Of a stretch of 64,000 nucleotides of DNA, positions 27,461 through 36,400 are shown one piece after another. Positions within the stretch are counted from its first letter, which is position 1; each line of letters starts with the position of its first letter. Origin of the DNA: an uncultured Granulosicoccaceae bacterium (GTDB taxonomy: Bacteria; Pseudomonadota; Gammaproteobacteria; Granulosicoccales; Granulosicoccaceae); assembly GCA_937922675.1 (NCBI GenBank), contig CALAJN010000007.1, positions 62,001 to 126,000 of the forward strand, given 5' to 3'. The notes beneath the pieces were generated by a model that was given only the letters and a program-made list of their open reading frames with translations, was not told where the DNA came from and ran no database searches. The translations under genes were made by a program, and so were the position numbers.

Positions 27461-29251
27461 CTAGCCAAACCACCAATGAACTGCCACACAGGTAGCAAGC
27501 CCCACGACCACGTTCATCGGTATGCCGATCCGCAAGAACTCACTGAAGCGGTAGTTACCAGCGATGTGCACCAGCGTGTTGGTCTGATAGCCGACAGGGG
27601 TTGCAAAACTCGCGCTGGCAGCAAACATCACCGACACGATCAAGGGCGTTGCATCGACTCCCAGCTCGCTTGCGACTGTCATGACTATGGGCGTCATGAT
27701 CACCGCTACACCGTTGTTAGTGATGGTTTCGGTCAATACCGAGGTCAGAAAATAGATCGCGATGAGCAGCGCAAGCGGTGGCAGGGTCTTGAGCACCGGT
27801 AGTGCACCGTTGACAACCGCGTCTACCACCCCGGTTTTCTCCAAGCCGATACCGACGATCAGCATCGCATAGATCAGGATCAATACATCAAGGTCCAGTG
27901 CTGACCAGGCATCCTCGGTATCCAGGCTCTGGATGGCTAATAAAAAACCGATACCGATGACAGCGGCGACGGGCAGGGGTGCCAAGCCAATGGCGGCGCA
28001 GCCAATCACCAGCGCAAGTGTCGCAATGGCAAACAGCGCCTTACTACGTAAGAACGGCTTGTCCACCGGTACGCTGGACGGTACGAAGTAGGGGTCTGCA
28101 AGAACCGCATCTACAGCCGCTTCATCACCGCGAATCCAGATTTCATCGCCCGCCTTGATCACCAGATTTGCCAAATCCGGCCCTGCGAGCACTCGATGAC
28201 GCTTGACTCCCAATACCGCAACCGGGTGCCTTGCGAGAAAGGTAGCCCAGCGCATCCGGCGCCCGGCCACACGTGCGTTGTTGACTACAGTGAAGCGCGC
28301 TACCTTGCCACTCGATGGCACTGTTTTACGCACGCGCACGCCAAGCTCCAAACCGGGGGTGCTGGCAAGAGTGGCAAGCTCGATAGCCGACGCTCGAATG
28401 ATCAGGCGGTCGCCTACGGCTACGCGGGTGCCCGGATCGCGTATGGATAGCCGTGTATTTTCGCGCAACGCGCGCACCAGCAACACGCCGCGCGGTTTCA
28501 GCAATGGCAATTCATTGTATGCAGAGTCAATATCTGCGAACTCTTGGGTGATCAAGCACTCGGTAATGATATTGACCGGCGCGTCATCGGCAGCGTCGCG
28601 CGCTTTGCCATCATCGCTTGGCAACAGAAATCGGCTGCTCAACAACAGAAACACCACGCCGGTTGCCGCTGCTGCAAGACCCACCGGGGTGATATCAAAT
28701 AGCGAGAACCCATCATGCCCCTCGCGCCGTGCGATGGCGTTGACCAGCAGGTTGGTCGAGGTCCCGATGAGTGTGCAGGTGCCCCCGAGAATCGCGAGGT
28801 AGGAGAGTGGTATCAAAAAGCGCCGAGCAGAGGCGCCAATTGTGGCAGCAAGGGCTATGGTCAGCGGAATCATGATCATGACCACGGGCGTGCTGTTGAG
28901 AAAGGCCGATGCCACCATGGCCACCAGCATCAGCACCACCACGGCGAGCATCGGTGCCTGCTGGCCGAGTGTCACGATGCGCGTGGCGAGCGCCTCGAGT
29001 GTGCCGGTGCGCACCAGTGCCTGCGAAAGCACCATCATCGCAGCAACGGCAATGACAGCAGCATTTGAGAAGACGGCCAGCATGTCTTCCTGCGGCACAT
29101 AACCCAGCGCGAGGAAGACCGAGGCGCCGATGACGGCGATGGCGGAGGGCTTGAGCGCATCGCGCGCAAAGGCCACAAGCATCGTGAACAACACCGCCAA
29201 GGCGATGACTAGCGACATTGGAAGGGCTCGACTGGTCTCGGTGACCTCCAT
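27461..29251 (-). CDS. SLC13/DASS-family transporter with two TrkA-C domains
   Basis: A 596-residue membrane transporter. The first membrane half (residues about 12-205) has the SLC13 signature SAFLNSTPVVMIMIPL and IGTSTNLLVN. Two soluble RCK_C/TrkA-C modules follow (about 215-370; LLKPRGVLLVRAL, AVGDRLIIRA; and VKRHRVLAGPDLANLVIKAGDEIWIRG). The second membrane half repeats the motif as TETITNNGVAVIMTPI and FATPVGYQTNTLVHIAGNYRF. Such proteins carry sulfate, dicarboxylates or other anions with sodium. Start could be ATG 29251 or ATG 29218. It is divergent from the glycine riboswitch and its oxidase gene, but no direct link in function is shown. Confidence 0.9.
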   Translation of the reverse strand: MEVTETSRALPMSLVIALAVLFTMLVAFARDALKPSAIAVIGASVFLALGYVPQEDMLAVFSNAAVIAVAAMMVLSQALVRTGTLEALATRIVTLGQQAPMLAVVVLMLVAMVASAFLNSTPVVMIMIPLTIALAATIGASARRFLIPLSYLAILGGTCTLIGTSTNLLVNAIARREGHDGFSLFDITPVGLAAAATGVVFLLLSSRFLLPSDDGKARDAADDAPVNIITECLITQEFADIDSAYNELPLLKPRGVLLVRALRENTRLSIRDPGTRVAVGDRLIIRASAIELATLASTPGLELGVRVRKTVPSSGKVARFTVVNNARVAGRRMRWATFLARHPVAVLGVKRHRVLAGPDLANLVIKAGDEIWIRGDEAAVDAVLADPYFVPSSVPVDKPFLRSKALFAIATLALVIGCAAIGLAPLPVAAVIGIGFLLAIQSLDTEDAWSALDLDVLILIYAMLIVGIGLEKTGVVDAVVNGALPVLKTLPPLALLIAIYFLTSVLTETITNNGVAVIMTPIVMTVASELGVDATPLIVSVMFAASASFATPVGYQTNTLVHIAGNYRFSEFLRIGIPMNVVVGLATCVAVHWWFG

Positions 29252-29403
29252 TCTAGAACGCTGGTGCCCCTGCGGTGATTTATCGCACCACGTTGCCTTT
29301 CTGACGTGATCGCTTACACATTTTTCACACAGCGCCGTCTCTGCGGTAAACTTTGTGCCGCACTATGTAGTTGTCCGATCCGCAAACGCTTGCGGACGGA
29401 CGC

Positions 29404-29592
29404 GCGGGAGAGTCCGGTAGAGTCGCACGTGATTTGCGAATCAGACCGGCGCCGAAGGAGCAACGCCCAGGAAACTCTCAGGCACCCGGACCGCGCGTTT
29501 GCATGGACATCTGGAGAGCGGTCGCGCCATGCGGCCCGCCGAAGGGGTAGCCGGCTTGCCGGTAGCACTCTCAGGCGCAGAGGACAGATGGG
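29404..29592 (+). promoter_or_regulatory. Tandem glycine riboswitch
   Basis: Two glycine aptamers in series. Aptamer 1 (about 29404-29492) has GGGAGAGT, GCGCCGAAGGAGCAA and CTCTCAGGCA; aptamer 2 (about 29510-29590) has CTGGAGAG, GCCGAAGGGGTA and CTCTCAGGCGCAGAGGACAG. This is the cooperative arrangement seen before gcvT operons. A perfect seven-pair hairpin (TCCGCAA/TTGCGGA, 29379-29396) stands immediately 5', and ATCGCC-GTAT-GGCGAT (29603-29618) lies 3' as a possible expression platform. The ribosome site GGAG (29653-29656) and ATG 29665 of the DadA-like gene follow. Confidence 0.93.
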
Positions 29593-29664
29593 GCTCAAGA
29601 GCATCGCCGTATGGCGATTCTCGTGTTGTCAATCGTCTAGTCAATGCACTGCAGGAGTCCTCTC

Positions 29665-30963
29665 ATGACCTCAATCGCCATTATCGGTGCCGGAATCACG
29701 GGCGTAACCACCGCCTATGCCTTGGCCAAACGCGGCTACGCCGTGACTGTGTATGACCGCGAGCGTTACGCCGCGATGCAAACCTCCTTTGCCAACGGCG
29801 GACAGCTATCGGTTTCCAATGCCGAGACCTGGACGCAGCTTTCTACCGTGCTCAAGGGCATCAAGTGGATGTTTCGCCGCGATGCCCCCTTGCTTGTCAA
29901 TCCCAAGCCTGATTGGCACAAGCTTTCATGGATGGCCGAGTTCGTCGGCAATATTCCCAGGTACGAGGCCAATACCATCGAGACAGTGCGACTCGCTTTG
30001 GCTGCTCGCGAACACCTGCACGCCTGGGCTGAGAAGGAAAACATCGATTTTGATCTCGAGACGCGAGGCATCCTGCACATCTATGCCGATCAAAAAGGCT
30101 TTGATCACGCCACGCGGGTCAATCGTCTGTTATCAGAAGGTGGGCTGCTGCGTGAGGCGGTCTCCCCGGAACGCATGAATGACATCGAGCCTGCCTTGCA
30201 AGGTGAGTTTGTCGGAGGCTATTTCACGCCATCCGATGCCACGGGCGACATCCACAAGTACACCCGCGGTCTTGCAGCGGCCTGCGAGCGACTCGGTGTG
30301 GCCTTCCACTATGACACCGAAGTCGATGATGTCAGACACGATGGACAGGGCGTTGTAGTACAGCACCGTCGTGCCGGCAGCGGGCACTTGTCCGTTGTGC
30401 GTGATGACGGCACTGTCGCGCGACTGGATGAGTCACGCCACGACGGTCTGGTCATGTGTGCTGGTATGCATAGTCGCCGTCTGGCATCGAGTCTCGGTGA
30501 TCGCGTGAACATCTACCCGGTCAAGGGATACTCGATCACGATCCCCCTGCAGGATAAGACCAGTCAAGCGGCAGCTCCCTGGGTCAGTCTGCTCGACGAC
30601 GATGCAAAGATTGTCACCAGTCGGCTGGGCGTGGATCGATTCAGAATCGCGGGTACCGCAGAATTCAATGGGGAAAACCGCGATATTCGCAGCGACAGGG
30701 TCGCGCCTCTGGTTGCCTGGTGTCGACGTCTGTTCCCTGACGTGGACACAGAGCACGTGGTGCCCTGGGCAGGGCTGCGCCCGATGATGCCAAGCATGTT
30801 GCCGCGGGTTGGTGCCGGATCAAAGGCGGGTGTGTTCTACAACACCGGACACGGACATCTGGGCTGGACGCTGTCAGCGGCCACAGCCGAGATCATTGCT
30901 GAAAAGATTGCCGCTGACCTTCCAGCCGCATCGTCCATACGGGTGCTACGAGACGTCAGTTAG
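29665..30963 (+). CDS. DadA-family FAD-dependent D-amino acid/amine dehydrogenase
   Basis: A 432-residue flavoprotein of the DAO family. It begins MTSIAIIGAGITGVTTAYAL (Rossmann GxGxxG), continues with SFANGGQLSVSNAETWTQ, typical of DadA, and ends with GYSITIPL, GTAEFNGENRD, WAGLRPMMPSMLPRVG and NTGHGHLGWTLS. Family members oxidise D-amino acids, glycine or sarcosine, passing electrons to quinones or oxygen. ATG 29665 was chosen because GGAG lies eight bases upstream and the fold starts there. The gene sits behind a glycine riboswitch, so I infer that glycine itself, or sarcosine with glycine as product, is a physiological substrate. Confidence 0.88.
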   Translation: MTSIAIIGAGITGVTTAYALAKRGYAVTVYDRERYAAMQTSFANGGQLSVSNAETWTQLSTVLKGIKWMFRRDAPLLVNPKPDWHKLSWMAEFVGNIPRYEANTIETVRLALAAREHLHAWAEKENIDFDLETRGILHIYADQKGFDHATRVNRLLSEGGLLREAVSPERMNDIEPALQGEFVGGYFTPSDATGDIHKYTRGLAAACERLGVAFHYDTEVDDVRHDGQGVVVQHRRAGSGHLSVVRDDGTVARLDESRHDGLVMCAGMHSRRLASSLGDRVNIYPVKGYSITIPLQDKTSQAAAPWVSLLDDDAKIVTSRLGVDRFRIAGTAEFNGENRDIRSDRVAPLVAWCRRLFPDVDTEHVVPWAGLRPMMPSMLPRVGAGSKAGVFYNTGHGHLGWTLSAATAEIIAEKIAADLPAASSIRVLRDVS

Positions 30964-31025
30964 CCTGTCGGTAAAGACACGGGATTCGGGCATACTGCCA
31001 GACTCATAGGTCAAGCTTGCAGGAC

Positions 31026-31937
31026 ATGCCAAGTACCAACAACGTCAAGGGCATTGGCCTGATGGTGCTTGGCTTTTGTTTCTTTGCACTCGGAGATGCG
31101 CTGGCCAAGCTTCTGACCAACTCGCTCCCTTCCTTGCAGATTGTCTGGTTTCGCACCTTGGGGCTCTTTATCGGCGTGTGCGTGCTGATCGCTGCAAGAG
31201 GCGTATCAGTGCTCAAGAGCGCAAGACCCGGTCTGCAAGTGTTGCGTGGGCTTGGAGCCGTTGGCTCCGCCATGTGTTTTATCGTTGCTATACGCTATGT
31301 GCCCTTGGCAGATGCAGTCGCCGTGACCTTTGTAGCGCCGTTTATCGTAACCGCGCTTGGTGCCTTGTTGCTTCAGGAGCCGGTAGGACCCAGGCGCTGG
31401 TTAGCGATTGTCATCGGCTTTGTCGGCATGTTGATCGTCATCAGGCCGGGTCAAGGTGTCGTGCACCCGGCGATTTTTCTGGTCGTTGTCGCCGCCACCT
31501 TCTTCGCCTTTCGTCAGTTGTTGTCGCGTTGGTTGAGCGGCGTAGATTCGGTGGTCACAACCGTCGCTTACACATCCATTGTGACCTTCTCGGTAACCGG
31601 TATCGCGCAGCTACTTGTCTGGGTTACGCCCTCAGGGCTTGATGTGATCTTGCTGATTGCAGGCCTGGCGCTCTGCGGGGCGGTCGGAGAAATACTCATC
31701 ATTCGAGCGCTCGACATCGCGCAATCCGTTGCGCTCGCACCTTGTCACTACACCTTGATCATCTGGGGAACGTTCTATGGATTCGTGTTCTTTGATGATC
31801 TGCCGGATCAGTGGACCCTTGTTGGTGGCCTCGTTATCGTGGTTTCCGGTATCTATACGATTTACCGGGAGCGGGTGCTGGCACGCAATTCAGTCGCAAC
31901 AGTTACGCCAGCATTTCAGCCCACTCCTTCTCAATAA
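31026..31937 (+). CDS. EamA-family (DMT superfamily) transporter
   Basis: A 303-residue ten-helix membrane protein with two EamA repeats (first repeat ends VAVTFVAPFIVTALGALLLQE and RRWLAIVIGFVGMLIVIRPG; the second ends VVSGIYTIYRERV). The VVPLADA-like AIRYVPLADAVAVTF motif is typical of the S-adenosylmethionine/small-metabolite exporter branch. The substrate is unknown. ATG 31026 is preferred; a TTG at 31017 would add three residues. Its 3' end overlaps the ArsC-like gene on the opposite strand by 35 bases. Confidence 0.9.
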   Translation: MPSTNNVKGIGLMVLGFCFFALGDALAKLLTNSLPSLQIVWFRTLGLFIGVCVLIAARGVSVLKSARPGLQVLRGLGAVGSAMCFIVAIRYVPLADAVAVTFVAPFIVTALGALLLQEPVGPRRWLAIVIGFVGMLIVIRPGQGVVHPAIFLVVVAATFFAFRQLLSRWLSGVDSVVTTVAYTSIVTFSVTGIAQLLVWVTPSGLDVILLIAGLALCGAVGEILIIRALDIAQSVALAPCHYTLIIWGTFYGFVFFDDLPDQWTLVGGLVIVVSGIYTIYRERVLARNSVATVTPAFQPTPSQ

Positions 31938-32247
31938 AGCCCACCAGTAGCGAGCCCTCATGCTCGACAACTGGCCGCTTGATCAGGCTGGTGTGCTCGG
32001 CCATCAATACAATGGCCCGCGCTTCATTGATGCCCTCACGCTCAGCTTCATCGAGTTTGCGCCAGGTTGTGCCGCGTCGATTCAGCAGTGTCTCCCAACC
32101 GACCTCCGAGGCCCAACGCCGCAGGTGCTCGGCGTCTATTCCGGCTTTCTTGTAGTCGTGAAACTCATGCTCGACGCTGTTCTCCCTCAACCAGCGGCGA
32201 GCTTTCTTGACCGTGTCGCAGCCGGGAATGCCGTAGACAACCATCAA
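31903..32247 (-). CDS. ArsC/YffB-family reductase-like protein
   Basis: A 114-residue thioredoxin-fold protein of the ArsC/Spx group: VYGIPGCDTVKKARRWL with a single N-terminal Cys (CDT rather than CxxC), EFHDYKKAGID, LLNRRGTTWRKL and LIKRPVV. These features match YffB, a presumed glutathione-dependent reductase whose substrate is not known, more than arsenate reductase proper, since no ars genes are nearby. It ends the dapC-dapD transcription unit, starting two bases after the dapD stop, as in Pseudomonas and other gammaproteobacteria. Confidence 0.9.
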   Translation of the reverse strand: MMVVYGIPGCDTVKKARRWLRENSVEHEFHDYKKAGIDAEHLRRWASEVGWETLLNRRGTTWRKLDEAEREGINEARAIVLMAEHTSLIKRPVVEHEGSLLVGFIEKEWAEMLA

Positions 32248-32249
32248 AC

Positions 32250-33080
32250 TCAGTCGACCACGCGCAAGAGCTCATTGATCCCGACCTTGCTACGTGTCTT
32301 GGCATCAACGCGCTTGACGATAACCGCACAGTACAAGCTGTATTTGCCATTCTCGGACGGTAGGTTGCCCGACACCACGACAGACCCTGCGGGTACACGG
32401 CCGTAGCTGACTTCATCGCGTTCGCGGTCATAGATGCGAGTGCTCTGGCCGATATAGACGCCCATCGAGATAACGCTGCCCTCCTCGATGATCACGCCCT
32501 CTACCACCTCCGAGCGTGCACCGATAAAGCAGTCATCCTCGATAATGGTGGGTGAGGCTTGCAGAGGTTCGAGAACACCACCGATGCCGACTCCACCGGA
32601 CAGATGCACATTTTTACCAATCTGCGCGCAGGAGCCGACCGTCGCCCAGGTATCGACCATCGTGCCTGAATCCACGTAGGCACCGATGTTGACGTAGCTT
32701 GGCATCAGCACGGTGTTCTGACCGATGAAGCTGCCCTTGCGAGCCATCGCGGGCGGTACTACGCGCACACCACTCGCCTGGAACTCACTGGCGCTCATCT
32801 CGGTGAATTTGCCTGGCACCTTGTCAAAATAGCGCGTGTCGGCACCCGCTTCTATAACCCCGTTGTCACGCAGTCTGAACGAGAGCAACACCGCTTTCTT
32901 GAGCCACTGGTTGACGTGCCAGTCGCCTACTCCGCGAGGTTCTGCTACGCGGGCTTCACCTGAGTCAAGCAGCGCAATGGCAGATTCAACTGCCTTGCCA
33001 ACATCCCCCGCGGCATCCTTGGGTGAGAGGTCCGCACGGGCTTCCCATGCATCGTTGATAGTGGATTCGAGATCGCTCAT
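32250..33080 (-). CDS. dapD: 2,3,4,5-tetrahydropyridine-2,6-dicarboxylate N-succinyltransferase
   Basis: A 276-residue left-handed beta-helix transferase that succinylates tetrahydrodipicolinate in the lysine/meso-diaminopimelate pathway. The hexapeptide core reads [60 protein letters not shown] and [20 protein letters not shown]. The helical N-terminal domain with [20 protein letters not shown] binds acceptor. The length equals that of E. coli DapD. It lies between dapC upstream and the ArsC-like gene downstream. Confidence 0.97.
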   Translation of the reverse strand: MSDLESTINDAWEARADLSPKDAAGDVGKAVESAIALLDSGEARVAEPRGVGDWHVNQWLKKAVLLSFRLRDNGVIEAGADTRYFDKVPGKFTEMSASEFQASGVRVVPPAMARKGSFIGQNTVLMPSYVNIGAYVDSGTMVDTWATVGSCAQIGKNVHLSGGVGIGGVLEPLQASPTIIEDDCFIGARSEVVEGVIIEEGSVISMGVYIGQSTRIYDRERDEVSYGRVPAGSVVVSGNLPSENGKYSLYCAVIVKRVDAKTRSKVGINELLRVVD

Positions 33081-33103
33081 GAGGTGCTAGAGATGTAGGA
33101 AAA

Positions 33104-34318
33104 TCAGAAGGAGGAAGCTGTGGTCTTGATGTCTTGAAGGACGCTGGCTATCCGGTCGGCGGCTTCGGCGCAACGGTCGGGTGATGCAACCAGTGCCATA
33201 CGGATACGGTTTTTGCCGGGATTGCTGCCATCGCGTGCATCTCGTGCCAGATAGGAGCCGGGTACAACGCGCACGTGCTGGCTGGCAAGTAGTTGCTGGG
33301 TGAAGGTCTCGTCGTCGATGGGTAAACGTGGCCACAGATAGAAGCCCGCCGGTGGTGTGCTTATATCCAGCACGGCAGACAGGCGCTCGATCACAGCGTT
33401 ATAACTTTGGTCATAGGCGGCGCGATTGGCCTGCACGTGGTCCTCGTCCGACCAGGCGACAATGCTTGCTGCCGCTACAAAGCCTGACATGGAGCAACCG
33501 TGGTAGGTCCTGTAGGCAAGAAAGCGTTTGATCAGTGTCGCATCACCCGCGACAAAGCCCGAGCGCAGCCCGGGCAGGTTGGAGCGCTTGGACAGGCTGT
33601 GAAAGGCAAGGCAGCGGGCATGGCCCGCATTGCCCATGGACTCCGAGGCCTGCAGCAATCCGGGAGGAGCACCGGCGGACTCGCGATATATCTCGCTGTA
33701 GCACTCGTCACTGACAATCACAAAGTCATGTCGATGGGCCTTTTCGATCAGCTGGTGCAGTGCAGTCTCGGACAGCACTGCGCCGGTGGGGTTGCCGGGG
33801 GTGCATACGTAGATCATCTGGCAGGCATCCCAGCTGGCCTCTTCGATGGCTGCAAGGTTGGCATCCGCGTCCTCATCAATGGCATAGAGCGCCGGTTGAC
33901 ACCCAGCCATCAAGGCTGCTCCCTCATAAATCTGATAGAAGGGATTGGGCATCAATACGTCACGAGCGTTGGCCGTTCTGTCCAGCAGGCACTGCGCGAT
34001 CGCAAACAGACCCTCGCGAGTGCCGTTGAGCGGCAGGATCTGCTGCGCTGCAAGCGTCTCGACGTCGCTGAGTCCGAAGCGTCGCGCCAGCCACTGGGCA
34101 ATACTCCTGCGTAGCGTATCGCTGCCTTGGGTGCTCGGGTAGTTCTCCACTGAGCCGAGCTCTGCCTGCAAGGCGTCCAGAGCGACGGTCGGCGCTTTGC
34201 GAGTGGGCTCGCCGATCGACAGTGGAATGACGGGCAAGTCGGCAGCGTCGATACCCGAGAGCAGCACACGCAGACGCTCGAACGGGTAGGGTTGCAACCG
34301 GTCGAGGTCCGGATTCAT
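33104..34318 (-). CDS. dapC: Succinyldiaminopimelate aminotransferase
   Basis: A 404-residue fold-type I PLP aminotransferase for N-succinyl-2-amino-6-oxopimelate. Seen are VIPLSIGEPTRKAPT, LPLNGTREGLFAIAQ, MPNPFYQIYEGAALMAG, the CTPGNPTGAVL motif with the PLP Asp downstream in VSDECYSEIY, and the Schiff-base Lys in FHSLSKRSNLPGLRSGF; the C-terminal NRIRMAL carries the substrate Arg. The ATG at 34318 (MNPDLDRLQPYPFERLR) aligns with the family start; upstream codons add an unrelated tail. It heads the dapC-dapD-arsC-like unit. Confidence 0.94.
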   Translation of the reverse strand: MNPDLDRLQPYPFERLRVLLSGIDAADLPVIPLSIGEPTRKAPTVALDALQAELGSVENYPSTQGSDTLRRSIAQWLARRFGLSDVETLAAQQILPLNGTREGLFAIAQCLLDRTANARDVLMPNPFYQIYEGAALMAGCQPALYAIDEDADANLAAIEEASWDACQMIYVCTPGNPTGAVLSETALHQLIEKAHRHDFVIVSDECYSEIYRESAGAPPGLLQASESMGNAGHARCLAFHSLSKRSNLPGLRSGFVAGDATLIKRFLAYRTYHGCSMSGFVAAASIVAWSDEDHVQANRAAYDQSYNAVIERLSAVLDISTPPAGFYLWPRLPIDDETFTQQLLASQHVRVVPGSYLARDARDGSNPGKNRIRMALVASPDRCAEAADRIASVLQDIKTTASSF

Positions 34319-34383
34319 TGAATGCACATTAGAAGAGTGAGAGCGCCCGTTGAAGGACGCCAGGCGCCGGCGCAGTATATCGG

Positions 34384-34977
34384 ATGAGCCAGACACCCAT
34401 GATCACTGATGATCCTGTTGCCGACCCCAAGCAAGCTGTACTGCGCTGGGTCGAGCGCGTTGTGATCGGGCTGGACCTGTGCCCCTTTGCGGCGAGGTCT
34501 CTCAAAGCGGATGCCATTCGAACCGTGTTCGCGGATGGCGATCTCGAATCGATGCTCACCTGTATTGCCAAAGAGTGTGAGCGCTTGTCAACACAGGACG
34601 CAGCCTCCGGCGCCACTACGCTGGTGCTGTTGTGCGGTCCAGAGGGGCAAGCCACTCTGGCGGCGAACTTCGATGACTATCTGGACCTTGTTGCCATGGC
34701 TGAGGACCTTGGCGACTCGCTCGGGTTCAGTGGGCGCGTGCAGCTGGCGAGTTTTCACCCTGACTATGTGTTTGCTGAGTCCCGGGCAGAGGATCCCGCC
34801 AATCTCAGCAACCGCTCACCCGTACCACTCGTACACCTGTTGTTGGAAGAGGCTGTTTCCGCTGCGGTGGCGCATCATCCAGACCCGGAAGGCATCCCGG
34901 ATCGCAATGTGGCGAACCTGCGCGAACTCGGCGCAGAGAGCATCAAACGATTGGCGCAAGGAGAGAAACTCACTTGA
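34384..34977 (+). CDS. DUF1415 family protein
   Basis: A 197-residue cytoplasmic protein of an uncharacterised family. Its hallmarks are WVERVVIGLDLCPFA near the N-terminus, QLASFHPDYVFAES, DPANLSNRSPVPLVHLLLEE and IPDRNVANLRELG. The single Cys in LCPFA and conserved His residues suggest metal or thiol chemistry, but no function is established. It is divergent from dapC and overlaps the next gene by four bases (TTGA), so the two are probably co-translated. Confidence 0.9.
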   Translation: MSQTPMITDDPVADPKQAVLRWVERVVIGLDLCPFAARSLKADAIRTVFADGDLESMLTCIAKECERLSTQDAASGATTLVLLCGPEGQATLAANFDDYLDLVAMAEDLGDSLGFSGRVQLASFHPDYVFAESRAEDPANLSNRSPVPLVHLLLEEAVSAAVAHHPDPEGIPDRNVANLRELGAESIKRLAQGEKLT

Positions 34978-35390
34978 GTATTGTCGAGCAAGCCGAGGTC
35001 CTGCTGGTATACGACAAGGAGTGCCCGGCCTGCGATCAGTATGTGCGCGTCATGCGTGTACGTGAGTCGGTTGGGCGCTTCGAGATCATCAACGCACGTG
35101 ATGACACGCCTGTTATGCGTGAGATCACCGCGGCCGGGCTCGATGTCGACGAAGGTATGGTGCTGAAAATGGGCGATACCTTGTATTACGGCAGCGATGC
35201 AATTCATGCCTTGGCGCTGATCAGCAGCCGCTCCGGGATCATCAACAAACTCAACTACTGGATCTTTCGATCACGTTGGATCTCGGGTGTGCTGTATCCA
35301 ATACTGAGAGCGTGCAGGGGTGTTTTGCTGAAGCTGTTGCACAAGACTCGCATCAATAACCTCCGGATCGAAGGGCGCAACCGTTTCTGA
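34974..35390 (+). CDS. DCC-family thiol-disulfide oxidoreductase-like protein
   Basis: A 138-residue protein of the DUF393/DCC type. The N-terminal VYDKECPACDQYVRVMR is the DxxCPxC signature, followed by FEIINARDD, YYGSDAIHALALIS and a hydrophobic C-terminal half (NYWIFRSRWISGVLYPILRACRG split over residues 88-112). Members have a thioredoxin-like fold; their substrates are unknown. The start is a TTG whose last bases overlap the TGA of the DUF1415 gene, a typical coupled arrangement; no better start exists nearby. Confidence 0.8.
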   Translation: MSIVEQAEVLLVYDKECPACDQYVRVMRVRESVGRFEIINARDDTPVMREITAAGLDVDEGMVLKMGDTLYYGSDAIHALALISSRSGIINKLNYWIFRSRWISGVLYPILRACRGVLLKLLHKTRINNLRIEGRNRF

Positions 35391-35453
35391 GGGTTGCGGC
35401 GTGAATTCCCGGCATACTTGACGCTCATCTGATGCCCAGCCTGCCTACCCGCC

Positions 35454-36311
35454 GTGCCCGCTGAACCCAAGCCCCCGATCTGGACTCCCGATTCAACCGT
35501 TGCGAAGACTGACACACGCGCTCCATGGCGCCGTCAGCTCGGTGACTTGCTTGGCGCCTTGCCCGTCGAGAAGTTCTTGATTGCGCTGATCCTCGTGAAT
35601 GCGCTGATTCTCGGGCTTGAGACCTTTCCCAGCATCATGGCGAGTTACGGCTGGCTGCTCAAAACACTCGACAAGCTCATCCTCCTCATTTTTGTCGTTG
35701 AAATCGGGTTGCGCATCGTGGCGCACGGGCCGCGCTTTTTCCGAGATGCCTGGAGCGTGTTTGATTTTGTGGTCGTCGCCATCGCATTGATTCCTGCCAG
35801 CGGCCCGCTGGCGGTGTTGCGGACACTGCGCGTGTTGCGTGTGTTGCGCATTCTGACGTTGATGCCCTCGATGCGCCGAGTCGTTGGTGGGCTGGTCAGC
35901 GCCATTCCGGGCCTGGGTTCGGTGGTGATGCTGATGGTGCTCATCTTTTATGTGGCATCTGTCATCGCCACCGGCCTGTTTGGAGAGAATTTCCCGGACT
36001 GGTTCGGCACCCTGGGCCAGAGCGGCTACACGTTGTTTCAGGTCATGACGCTGGAGAGTTGGTCGATGGGCATTGCCCGGCCGGTACTTGAGGCGCACCC
36101 CCTTGCCTGGATCTTCTTTGTGCTCTTCATCCTGATCACCAGTTTCACCATGTTGAACCTGTTCATCGCGGTCATCATCGATGCCACGCAGTCCGAGGCC
36201 AACTCCGAAACCAACCAGCATGTGGACGAGCAGCACGACTTGACCCGTGCAGAGCTTGCCGAGCTGCGCGGCGAAATCGCTGCCATGCGCCAGTTGCTGG
36301 AGCGTCTTTGA
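35454..36311 (+). CDS. Bacterial voltage-gated sodium channel (BacNav, NavAb-type)
   Basis: A 285-residue six-helix channel subunit that would assemble as a homotetramer in the inner membrane. The S4 voltage sensor has four Arg at three-residue spacing (residues 123, 126, 129, 132). The pore region GTLGQSGYTLFQVMTLESWS carries the selectivity filter TLESWSM at residues 199-205, identical to that of NavAb and close to TLESWAS of NaChBac. S6 reads FFVLFILITSFTMLNLFIAV and continues into a C-terminal coiled coil (DLTRAELAELRGEIAAMRQL). The start is a GTG. Known relatives support sodium-coupled motility and pH homeostasis in marine or alkaliphilic bacteria. Confidence 0.95.
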   Translation: MPAEPKPPIWTPDSTVAKTDTRAPWRRQLGDLLGALPVEKFLIALILVNALILGLETFPSIMASYGWLLKTLDKLILLIFVVEIGLRIVAHGPRFFRDAWSVFDFVVVAIALIPASGPLAVLRTLRVLRVLRILTLMPSMRRVVGGLVSAIPGLGSVVMLMVLIFYVASVIATGLFGENFPDWFGTLGQSGYTLFQVMTLESWSMGIARPVLEAHPLAWIFFVLFILITSFTMLNLFIAVIIDATQSEANSETNQHVDEQHDLTRAELAELRGEIAAMRQLLERL

Positions 36312-36400
36312 GTCGGCTTGATTACACACAGGTGAGCCCCGACGTTTAGGGTGTGAAACAATCGGCCTGAACAAGGGATGAGTGATATCGGGGCGCGGCG

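Noticed and set aside
31903-32247. Arsenate reductase as the function of the ArsC-like gene
   Set aside because: No ars genes nearby and the motif and dap context match the YffB-type protein instead.
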